NCBI RefSeq assembly: GCF_040253585.1
Contig: NZ_JBELAU010000005.1
Coordinates: 186,001-250,000, forward strand
Direction of reading: 5' to 3'
DNA: 64,000 bases
Origin: Emticicia sp040253585
GTDB taxonomy: Bacteria; Bacteroidota; Bacteroidia; Cytophagales; Spirosomataceae
The stretch's first letter is position 1. Every line of letters starts with the position of its first letter. This document shows, piece by piece, positions 25,284 through 32,785 of this stretch. The position numbers and the translations under genes are program-made. Under the pieces are notes generated by a model, which saw only the letters and a list, made by a program, of their open reading frames with translations, was not told the origin of the DNA and ran no database searches.

Positions 25284-25383
25284 CTAATATTTTTCACTGA
25301 GATAATATCTTTATAGTTCTGAATTTTTAGCACAAACATATCCTTTTTTACGAGCAAAATAGAATTTCGCTCTACTATTATAA

Positions 25384-27021
25384 ATGAACTTGATTCAACA
25401 CATACAAAATTTCACGATTTACGATTGGCTTTTGGCAATTGCTTTAATTGCTATGTCAGGTATTCAATTTTTCACTTTACGCAAACAAAAATCAAGTAAG
25501 CGATTCAAGACAAAAATTGCACTAAACTTAGTTTTGTGGATTTCAATTTGTTTATTCATCATCAATCCTAAATGGGAGATATCGACTAATAGTAATCGGA
25601 TTTTGGTTTATAGCACTGATGTGCCATTGAGCGTTGTTAATCAACTGAAAGATAGCCTTAAAATTCAAGAAAGTTTTTCTCGGAAATCTTTTGATAAAAG
25701 TCTGATAGAAAACCCGAATTTTGCGAATCAAATTGGTAAAGTTTATCTTGTTGGACAAGAAGCTAAGCCAGAAATATTGAGTAAAGTTGCTGGTCATGCA
25801 ATTGAGTGGATTCCGAGTTTTAAAGAAAATGAATTACAAGAATTACATTGGTCGGCGGTCTTGCGAAAAGGTGATATGCAAGAAATATCGGGAAAGATAA
25901 ACCTTACTGAAAATAGTATTTTGTATCTAAAATGGGGAAAACAGACTATTGATAGCGTAAAACTGAGTAAAGGTTTTAATAATTTTAGCCTAAAGGTTCC
26001 AGTTTTTACACTTGGAGTAAGTTCTTTTGACTTATTTCTCAGTGAAGATAAATTACGAAGTATTGAGTTTTTTGCTCAAAAAAACCAGGCGTTTCGAGTG
26101 TTGATGATACTCACAAACCCTGATTTTGAAAGTAAAACTTTGGCCGATTGGCTGGGCAGAAATGGTACTCAAGTAAAAATAATTAGTACAGTAGCCAAGA
26201 ATACACAAAGTGCAGTTTCAATCAACCAAATTGATTCTAATTTTACACCTGATATTATCATTACTGACCCATCGAATGCGGCAAATAGCCTTGTAAAAAA
26301 AGCATATTCGGAAGGAAAAAGTATATTTTTTATTAATCTTTCACAGGCTGATTTAGCCGCTAAAAGTATTAATCAAGTACTTGGCACAAATTGGATTTTT
26401 AAAAGAATTAGCACCCAAGAAAATATCCCTATTTCGGCAGACTTAACGGCCTTGCCGTATTCGATTCAAGCCCATGATTTTCAGAAAAGTATTGGAGATT
26501 TCCCGATTGCTATTCAGAAAAAAACTGGAACTGTTGGCGTTAGTTTATTGAATGAAACGTTTCCGCTGATGTTAAGTGGCGATAGCCTCAGCTACATGAA
26601 AATTTGGCAAGGTGCATTGCATCTACATCGCCCATCCAACGCAACAAATGTTTCGCTTTCAGCACCAGTTTTCAAAGATTCACCTACTGAAATCACCATT
26701 AATAGTGCTGAATCTTTAGCAAAAATTATAGTAGAAAAAGATACAGTTAACGCTCAAAAATCAGCCATAAATCCATTTTCAAGTCAAGTCAATTATACTT
26801 TCCGAGAAACTGGTTGGCAAAAATTGGGTGATTCAGTTGAGGTTTTTGTTGAAAATTCAGAGACACAGCTTGCTAAATCTCATCTCTTACAACCTTATTT
26901 AAACGCCAGTCCAACAAAATCTGGTGAAACCCAGAAACTTTCAGTTGAGTTTCCTGAATGGTTATGGTTTTTGATGTTTGTTTTGGCTTTAGGTGCTTTG
27001 TGGATTGAGCCGAAGATATAA
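25384..27021 (+). CDS. membrane protein of the MoxR cluster, BatA-like topology
   Basis: A 545-residue protein with two N-terminal membrane helices (YDWLLAIALIAMSGIQFFTL and IALNLVLWISICLFIINP), a large extracytoplasmic region and a C-terminal helix (WLWFLMFVLALGALWI). The middle part (AFRVLMILTNPDFESKTLAD, INLSQADLAAKSINQVLG) resembles the GATase-like region seen in BatA/DUF4159-type proteins. It is probably the last gene of the MoxR cluster, although a 234-base repeat-bearing gap separates it from the DUF4175 gene. The function is unknown. Start ATG is the only one that includes both N-terminal helices. Confidence 0.75.
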   Translation: MNLIQHIQNFTIYDWLLAIALIAMSGIQFFTLRKQKSSKRFKTKIALNLVLWISICLFIINPKWEISTNSNRILVYSTDVPLSVVNQLKDSLKIQESFSRKSFDKSLIENPNFANQIGKVYLVGQEAKPEILSKVAGHAIEWIPSFKENELQELHWSAVLRKGDMQEISGKINLTENSILYLKWGKQTIDSVKLSKGFNNFSLKVPVFTLGVSSFDLFLSEDKLRSIEFFAQKNQAFRVLMILTNPDFESKTLADWLGRNGTQVKIISTVAKNTQSAVSINQIDSNFTPDIIITDPSNAANSLVKKAYSEGKSIFFINLSQADLAAKSINQVLGTNWIFKRISTQENIPISADLTALPYSIQAHDFQKSIGDFPIAIQKKTGTVGVSLLNETFPLMLSGDSLSYMKIWQGALHLHRPSNATNVSLSAPVFKDSPTEITINSAESLAKIIVEKDTVNAQKSAINPFSSQVNYTFRETGWQKLGDSVEVFVENSETQLAKSHLLQPYLNASPTKSGETQKLSVEFPEWLWFLMFVLALGALWIEPKI

Positions 27022-27023
27022 TA

Positions 27024-27055
27024 AAAGCCAAGCCCTCAAAAGAAAGCTTGGCCAT
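27024..27055. terminator. terminator between convergent genes
   Basis: Arms GCCAAGC (27027-27033) and GCTTGGC (27046-27052), extended by AAA/TTT-type flanks, lie between the convergent membrane-protein and acetyl-CoA synthetase genes. AAAA to the left and a TTTTT run eight bases to the right fit use in both directions. Confidence 0.65.
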
Positions 27056-27070
27056 TGCATTTTTCATTAA

Positions 27071-28972
27071 TCACTTCAAAGCCTCAGCCCCATTCTTAAT
27101 CTCTTCTACAATATTTGGGTCAAGGAGAGTTGTTGTGTCACCCAAATTTGAGGTTTCGCCTTCAGCTATTTTACGCAAGATTCTTCGCATAATTTTACCC
27201 GAACGAGTTTTTGGTAAGCCACTTACAAACTGAATTTTATCAGGTTTTGCAATTGGCCCTATAACACGAGAAACCGTTGCCAATATATCTCGGCGAGTCA
27301 AATCTTCGTCATGAATCATACTTTCACAGATTACATACGCATAAATTCCTTGACCTTTGATGTCGTGCGGGTAACCCACAATTGCACTTTCAACTACGCC
27401 TGTGTGCATATTAATGGCATTTTCTACTTCGGCAGTCCCAATTCTGTGTCCCGAAACATTCAATACATCATCAACACGACCTGTGATTCGGTAGAAGCCA
27501 TTTTCATCACGCATGGCACCATCACCTGTAAAATATAGGTTTGGATATGCCGAAAAATAATTAGTACGACAACGCTCATGGTCGCCCCAAGTAGTACGCA
27601 AAATTGATGGCCACGGGAATTTAATGCAAAGGTTTCCACTGACATCTCCACCTAAAATCTCATTCCCATTTTCATCAACTAACATCATTTGCACTCCTGG
27701 AAGCGGCAACGATGCCCAAGCTGGTTTTAATGGCGTGATTCCCGCCAATGCAGAAATCATAATTCCGCCAGTTTCGGTTTGCCACCAAGTATCCACAACT
27801 GGGCATTTATCTTTACCAATATTTTTTGAATACCATTGCCAAGCCTCCTCGTTGATTGGTTCGCCCACCGAACCCAACACCTTCAAAGAGCTTAAATCTT
27901 TTCCTTCTACATATTCTAAACCAAAACCCATTAGTGAACGAATAGCAGTTGGAGCAGTATAAAGAATATTTACTTTATGTTTTTCAACAATATCCCAGAA
28001 ACGTCCAGCGTCTGGGTAAGTCGGAACACCTTCAAACAATACCGAAATTGCACCCGATGCCAATGGGCCGTAAACGATGTATGAGTGCCCAGTAATCCAA
28101 CCAATATCTGCCGTACAGAAATGCACCATGCCTGGCTTATATTGGAAGACATTTTGGAAAGTATATGCCGCATAAACCATGTAGCCCCCGCAAGTTTGTA
28201 CCACACCTTTTGGTTTTCCAGTTGAACCCGACGTATAAAGAATAAAAAGAGGGTCTTCGGAGTCCATTTCTTCGGCTGGACAATCGCTTGTTACATGTTT
28301 TTCTTCTTCTTCCCACCAAACATCACGGCCTTTAATCATACTTACAGGCGTGCGAGTACGAGTAGCCACAATGACTTTCTTCACCGATGGGCAACCAATC
28401 ATGGCATCATCAACCGTATCTTTCATCGGAATAGCTTTGTTTCCACGCACTGCACCATCAGTCGTTACAACTGCCACACATTGCGAATCATTGATACGGT
28501 CAGCGATTGAAGTTGCCGAGAACCCACCAAAAACTACCGAATGAATCGCCCCGATTCTGGCACAAGCCAACACCGCAATCGATAATTCGGGAATCATTGG
28601 CATATAAATACAAACTCGGTCGCCTTTTTGTACGCCATTACGCTTCAAAACATTAGCGAAGCGACACACACGCTCAAATAATTGACGGTATGTAAGTGTT
28701 ACGCTTTCTTCATTTGGGTCGTTTGGTTCCCAAATAATAGCTGGCTGATTTGGTTTATCTTTTACATGGCGGTCCAGACAGTTTTCTGTAATATTGAGTT
28801 TTCCACCCACAAACCACTCTACTTTTGGTTCGCTGAAATTCCAGTTCAGCACTTTTCTCCATGGCTTTCTCCATTCAAAATTATTGGCTGCAATTTCGCC
28901 CCAAAAATCTTCGGGATTCTCTACGCTCTTCTTGTAAGCTTCTTCGTATTCTTGGAAAGAGTTGATTTTCAT
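27071..28972 (-). CDS. acs: acetyl-CoA synthetase
   Basis: A 633-residue AMP-forming acetate-CoA ligase that activates acetate via acetyl-AMP. The P-loop-like motif YTSGSTGKPKG lies at residues 246-256, and the C-terminal PKTRSGKIMRR contains the catalytic Lys593, the residue that is usually controlled by acetylation. The length and the N-terminal linker (about 100 residues before the AMP-binding domain) match Acs. It is cytoplasmic. The upstream gap contains a 134-base nested repeat and no clear promoter box. It belongs to the short-chain acid locus that continues to the porin at 39 kb. Confidence 0.95.
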   Translation of the reverse strand: MKINSFQEYEEAYKKSVENPEDFWGEIAANNFEWRKPWRKVLNWNFSEPKVEWFVGGKLNITENCLDRHVKDKPNQPAIIWEPNDPNEESVTLTYRQLFERVCRFANVLKRNGVQKGDRVCIYMPMIPELSIAVLACARIGAIHSVVFGGFSATSIADRINDSQCVAVVTTDGAVRGNKAIPMKDTVDDAMIGCPSVKKVIVATRTRTPVSMIKGRDVWWEEEEKHVTSDCPAEEMDSEDPLFILYTSGSTGKPKGVVQTCGGYMVYAAYTFQNVFQYKPGMVHFCTADIGWITGHSYIVYGPLASGAISVLFEGVPTYPDAGRFWDIVEKHKVNILYTAPTAIRSLMGFGLEYVEGKDLSSLKVLGSVGEPINEEAWQWYSKNIGKDKCPVVDTWWQTETGGIMISALAGITPLKPAWASLPLPGVQMMLVDENGNEILGGDVSGNLCIKFPWPSILRTTWGDHERCRTNYFSAYPNLYFTGDGAMRDENGFYRITGRVDDVLNVSGHRIGTAEVENAINMHTGVVESAIVGYPHDIKGQGIYAYVICESMIHDEDLTRRDILATVSRVIGPIAKPDKIQFVSGLPKTRSGKIMRRILRKIAEGETSNLGDTTTLLDPNIVEEIKNGAEALK

Positions 28973-29040
28973 TTGAGGTAATATTAAAAAGGTACTAAAA
29001 TTGAATAAATGATATAATTCTAAATAAACTGATTTTTAAT

Positions 29041-29174
29041 TTCATTGCCGTCTGCTTTAGCTGACGGTAAAATTGTACAAAATCAAATTGGCTTTAGCCA
29101 AAATATACTCGATTTAGGCTAAAGCCCTATTTGGATGTTTTTAGTATCCGTCAGCTAAAGCAGACGGCAATGAA
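29041..29174. repeat. 134-bp nested inverted-repeat element
   Basis: Perfect 27-bp outer arms (29041-29067 and 29148-29174; left begins TTCATTGCCGTCTGC) enclose an inner perfect pair, GGCTTTAGCC (29090-29099) and GGCTAAAGCC (29117-29126). GCTTTAG occurs in both outer and inner arms. It lies between the acyltransferase and acs genes, both on the minus strand, in their only gap. No coding capacity. It has the look of a small non-autonomous repeat; a solo arm is present at 19.85 kb. Confidence 0.85.
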
Positions 29175-29246
29175 TTTGTAAAGAGTAATTTAACTTCAAT
29201 TTTGAAGTGTCAAATAGACGGACTGCCAATAAAATTTAACCAAAAT

Positions 29247-30293
29247 CTATCCAGTAATCCAGCTACTTTTGGGTATTTTACTTAATATAAATATGACTAC
29301 ATAACAAATAATAGTTGTCAGAATAAACTGCGTTGCGATGCCGATACTTGGATGAATCCATTTGAAATTTATCTGAAACTGACGAGATAAAGTTTTCATC
29401 GGAATCAAGTGCATCAGATACATTCCGTAACTAAATCTATCTAATTGAGACGTTAATGTTGGTAAAATCTCAATATTCAGTAAATTCTTAAAAGTCAGAA
29501 ATGCTGAAATTGACATCAAAATAACCGACGGACTTAGGTAATCGAATAAACTTGATTCATAGACTTTGTTGTTGGATACAGTCGAGAAATAAATTCCTAC
29601 GAAAGTTATCAGCCAACTTATCAGAAAAACTGCCAATGCAATTAAACCAACTTTTTTCGGTGGAAAATTCATTTGTAAGTTTCCTAAGAAATATCCCAAA
29701 ACAAAATATCCTAAATAACCCGAAAAGTACCGAATCTCAAAGTTGATTTTGATACCTAAAAACTTATCAAAATATGGATAAACCGTACAGGCTACAAACC
29801 ACATGATTAAGAAAAACTTTACTTCTTGGTTAGTTGCTTGTGTAATCCATCGACTCACAATTGGCGAGAAAAGATAAATCCCCAAAAGCATATAAACAAA
29901 CCATAAATGCCCCGAACCGCCAGCTCCACCAGTTAGTATTTTTTTTAGAATATCAAGAAATTCAAACTTTGTTTTTTCGGCAGGAATGAGTCCAAAATAA
30001 TTTCCCCAAAGCATAAAAATGATTGTCCAAAGCAAAAAAGGAATGAATATTCTGGAAAATCTTTTCGATAAAAAGTCTGTTAAATTTTTGTATTTTCCTA
30101 AGAGCAAATACCCCGAAAGCATTACAAAAACTGGCACAGCGAACCGACCGAAAGCATTTGAAGCATTGCAAATCCACCACCAACTATTCGGTATTTTCCC
30201 CATTAAGTAAATCCCTCCTGCTGCACAGTGAAGCAAGATTACGGTCAGGGTTGCAAAAACTCTCAAATTTGAAATCCAGATTACTTTGGGCAT
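29247..30293 (-). CDS. acyltransferase 3 family membrane protein
   Basis: A 348-residue integral membrane protein with about ten predicted helices. The N-terminal WISNLRVFATLTVILLHCAAGG contains the conserved R-x10-H pair of acyltransferase family 3 (OafA/WbdV type), which O-acetylates sugars or polysaccharides using acetyl-CoA. FVFVMLSGYLLLGKY-like text (VPVFVMLSGYLLLGKY) is the family's second block. It begins 3 bases after the stop of prpE on the same strand, so it is probably co-transcribed with the acyl-CoA synthetase. The acceptor is unknown. Confidence 0.88.
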   Translation of the reverse strand: MPKVIWISNLRVFATLTVILLHCAAGGIYLMGKIPNSWWWICNASNAFGRFAVPVFVMLSGYLLLGKYKNLTDFLSKRFSRIFIPFLLWTIIFMLWGNYFGLIPAEKTKFEFLDILKKILTGGAGGSGHLWFVYMLLGIYLFSPIVSRWITQATNQEVKFFLIMWFVACTVYPYFDKFLGIKINFEIRYFSGYLGYFVLGYFLGNLQMNFPPKKVGLIALAVFLISWLITFVGIYFSTVSNNKVYESSLFDYLSPSVILMSISAFLTFKNLLNIEILPTLTSQLDRFSYGMYLMHLIPMKTLSRQFQINFKWIHPSIGIATQFILTTIICYVVIFILSKIPKSSWITG

Positions 30294-30296
30294 TAT

Positions 30297-32213
30297 TTAT
30301 CTTGCTTGTTTTGCTTCAGATTGAAAAACTCCAATTTTTCTGTTTCTGATGCACTCTTCTATTTCTGTTAAAATATTTACATCATCAATCGTTGAAGGAA
30401 CTGTAAATTGCTCACCATCAATAATTTGACGAATTGTTTTTCTTAAAATCTTTCCCGAACGAGTTTTTGGTAAACGCTTAATAACCACGGCATTGCGGAA
30501 AAATGCAACCGCCCCGATTTGCTCACGAATGAGTTGAACCAACTCATGTTCCATTTCATCTTGCGTGAAATTTGCTCCATCTTTCAGCACTACCAAACCT
30601 ATTGGGCGTTGTCCACGAAGTTCGTCAGCAATGCCAACTACGGCACATTCGGCAACAGCTTTATGAGAACCAACGATTTCTTCCATTTCACCCGTAGAGA
30701 GGCGGTGTCCTGCTACATTAATTACATCATCAACCCGACCCATGATAAAAACATAGCCATCTTCGTCGATGTAGCCACCATCTCCTGTGAGATAATAACC
30801 GTCAAATTTGTTGAGGTATGAAGCTCTGAAACGTTCGTCATCATTCCATAGCGTAGGTAAGCAACTTGGCGGAAGTGGCAATTTTATACACACATAACCT
30901 TCTTCATTTGCACCGAGTTGTTGACCATTTTCACCCAAAATTTGCACATCAAAACCACAAACTGGCTTTGTTGCCGAACCTGCTTTCACAGGAAACTGTT
31001 CTACTCCCATCATATTAGCCACAATTCCCCAACCACTTTCGGTTTGCCACCAGTGGTCAATAATTGGTACTTTAGCAATTTCTTGTAGCCATTCCAGCGT
31101 TGGTGGGTCACAACGCTCTCCAGCTACAAAGATAGATTTCAAAGAGGAAGTATCGTATTTTTCTTTCAATTTTGCCTCAGCATCTTCTTTTTTAATGGCT
31201 CTGAAAGCAGTTGGTGCGGTAAAGAAAACATTTACTTTATGTTCTTCAATTACTCGCCAAAATGTTCCAGCATCTGGGTTTCTGACTGGTTTTCCTTCAA
31301 AAAATACTGTTGTACAACAGTAAATTAGCGGAGCATAAACAATGTATGAATGCCCCACAACCCAACCCACATCTGATGCCGCCCAAAAAACTTCATTAGG
31401 CTTCACATCATAAATATATTCCATCGAAAAATTAAGGGCAACGGCATGTCCACCATTATCTCTAACGATTCCTTTTGGCTTTCCTGTTGTGCCAGATGTA
31501 TAAAGTACATAAAGTGGGTCGGTGGCATTCACTGGCACACAATCAGCTGATTTTGAATTACTTACATAAGAAACAAAATCAATATCTCGACCATCAACCA
31601 TGCTTACTTGAAGCATCGGTCTTTGAAAAATTAAGCAGTTTGAAACTTTATGTTCTGCCAAATGAATGGCTTCATCGAGCAAAGGTTTATACGGAATCAC
31701 TTTGTCGAATTCGAGACCACAAGAAGCAGATATGATTACTTTTGGATGAGCATCGTCGATTCTGATGGCGAGTTCGTGTGGAGCAAATCCACCGAAAACT
31801 ACCGAGTGAACAGCCCCCAGTCTCGCACAAGCCAACATCGAAAATGCAGCTTCGGGAATCATGGGCATATACAGTACAACGGTATCGCCTTTGTTTATAC
31901 CCAAAGCTTTTAAAGCTCCCGCAATTTTTGCAACTTCCGTTTGAACTTGTAAATAAGTATATTTGACGACTTTATTTGTAGCTGCCGAGTCGTAAATGAT
32001 AGCGATTTTATCTCCTCTACCCTGCTCGACATGATAGTCAATCGCCAAGTAGCACGTATTCATCAACCCGCCTTCAAACCAACGGTAAAAACCATTTTTA
32101 TCCTGCGAAAGAATCGTTTGCGGCTTTTCATACCATGCTATTTTATCAGCTTGTTCCGCCCAAAATACTTCGGGTTGGTCAATGCTTCGCCTGTAAAATG
32201 AGTCATAATTCAT
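30297..32213 (-). CDS. prpE: propionyl-CoA synthetase
   Basis: A 638-residue AMP-forming acyl-CoA ligase of the PrpE/ACSS3 type. It differs from Acs by FGGFAPHELAIRIDDAHPK and SASCGLEFDKVIPYKPLLDEAI, features of propionate-CoA ligases. YTSGTTGKPKGIV and LPKTRSGKILRKT with the catalytic Lys are intact. A longer reading starts nine codons upstream, but that stretch is a conserved noncoding motif shared with the porin leader, so the ATG at 32213 (MNYDSFYRR) is chosen. It activates propionate, and possibly other short acids, in the cytoplasm. Confidence 0.93.
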   Translation of the reverse strand: MNYDSFYRRSIDQPEVFWAEQADKIAWYEKPQTILSQDKNGFYRWFEGGLMNTCYLAIDYHVEQGRGDKIAIIYDSAATNKVVKYTYLQVQTEVAKIAGALKALGINKGDTVVLYMPMIPEAAFSMLACARLGAVHSVVFGGFAPHELAIRIDDAHPKVIISASCGLEFDKVIPYKPLLDEAIHLAEHKVSNCLIFQRPMLQVSMVDGRDIDFVSYVSNSKSADCVPVNATDPLYVLYTSGTTGKPKGIVRDNGGHAVALNFSMEYIYDVKPNEVFWAASDVGWVVGHSYIVYAPLIYCCTTVFFEGKPVRNPDAGTFWRVIEEHKVNVFFTAPTAFRAIKKEDAEAKLKEKYDTSSLKSIFVAGERCDPPTLEWLQEIAKVPIIDHWWQTESGWGIVANMMGVEQFPVKAGSATKPVCGFDVQILGENGQQLGANEEGYVCIKLPLPPSCLPTLWNDDERFRASYLNKFDGYYLTGDGGYIDEDGYVFIMGRVDDVINVAGHRLSTGEMEEIVGSHKAVAECAVVGIADELRGQRPIGLVVLKDGANFTQDEMEHELVQLIREQIGAVAFFRNAVVIKRLPKTRSGKILRKTIRQIIDGEQFTVPSTIDDVNILTEIEECIRNRKIGVFQSEAKQAR

Positions 32214-32216
32214 TAC

Positions 32217-32238
32217 TTTTATTATAGTTTTGTTGTAC
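32217..32238 (-). promoter_or_regulatory. 22-nt leader motif shared with the porin gene
   Basis: On the minus strand it begins GTACAACAAAAC and ends ATAATAAAA, three bases before the prpE ATG. Twenty-one of 22 bases equal those at 39467-39488 upstream of the porin ATG. It may be a protein or small-RNA target, or part of a shared promoter or translation leader. Confidence 0.6.
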
Positions 32239-32250
32239 ATTTTTAATTTT

Positions 32251-32345
32251 GAATGAGTGAAGCGGAACGCGGCCCGTTTTCAATGATAGAATAATTTTTA
32301 CTCAACGAACATTCATTCATTCTATCATTCACTCATTCTATCATT
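32251..32345. repeat. inverted repeat overlapping the response-regulator stop
   Basis: Arms GAATGAGTGAA (32251-32261) and TTCACTCATTC (32328-32338); AATGATAGAA (32282-32291) pairs with two direct copies of TTCTATCATT (32320-32329, 32336-32345). The last copy contains the TGA stop of the receiver gene. Part of the tract is identical to 17759-17776. Confidence 0.7.
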
Positions 32346-32733
32346 GGCTCACTACCCCCGAAGCCATCATATTTACTTTTTTCACTAAATCACGGGTTGA
32401 AAATGGTTTCGGGATATACAAATCTGCCCCAACACTATATCCTTTTTCAATATCTGCCTCCTTGCTTTTGGCACTCAAAAAGACCACTTTTGTCTCTTTG
32501 GTTTCATTTCCACCTTTGATAAATCGACAAACTTCGTAGCCATCTACTTTGGGCATCATAATATCGAGCAATACGATTTTTGGATGCTCTCTTTTGATGA
32601 TGTCAAAGGCCTCTTCGCCATCTCGGGCGATAAAGACAATAAAACCCTCTTTTTTCATTAGAAATTCTAACGAAAGCAAGATATTTGGTTCATCATCAAC
32701 GATTAATACCTTTATATTTTTCTGTATATTCAT
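32341..32733 (-). CDS. receiver-only response regulator (CheY-like)
   Basis: A 130-residue protein consisting of a single receiver domain. Key residues are visible: acidic pair Asp13-Asp14, phospho-acceptor Asp57 in IVLLDIMMP, Ser/Thr site in VVFLSAKS and the Lys of IPKPF. There is no DNA-binding or other output domain; only about ten residues follow the fold. It lies 52 bases downstream of the symporter-kinase gene and 100 bases upstream of prpE, on the same strand, so it is the likely partner of that kinase. Its stop codon lies in a repeat. Confidence 0.92.
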   Translation of the reverse strand: MNIQKNIKVLIVDDEPNILLSLEFLMKKEGFIVFIARDGEEAFDIIKREHPKIVLLDIMMPKVDGYEVCRFIKGGNETKETKVVFLSAKSKEADIEKGYSVGADLYIPKPFSTRDLVKKVNMMASGVVSQ

Positions 32734-32785
32734 GGTCGTAGTATTTGTTGTAATAGACTTTCTCTTATTTTTTACTTAGTTTTAT

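Noticed and set aside
25128..25316. 62-codon frame at the end of the DUF4175 gene
   Set aside because: It overlaps the gene end and then reads through the repeat at 25.2 kb; no conserved features.
32214..32240. Nine extra N-terminal codons of prpE
   Set aside because: They are the 22-nt motif that is also found as noncoding leader of the porin gene.
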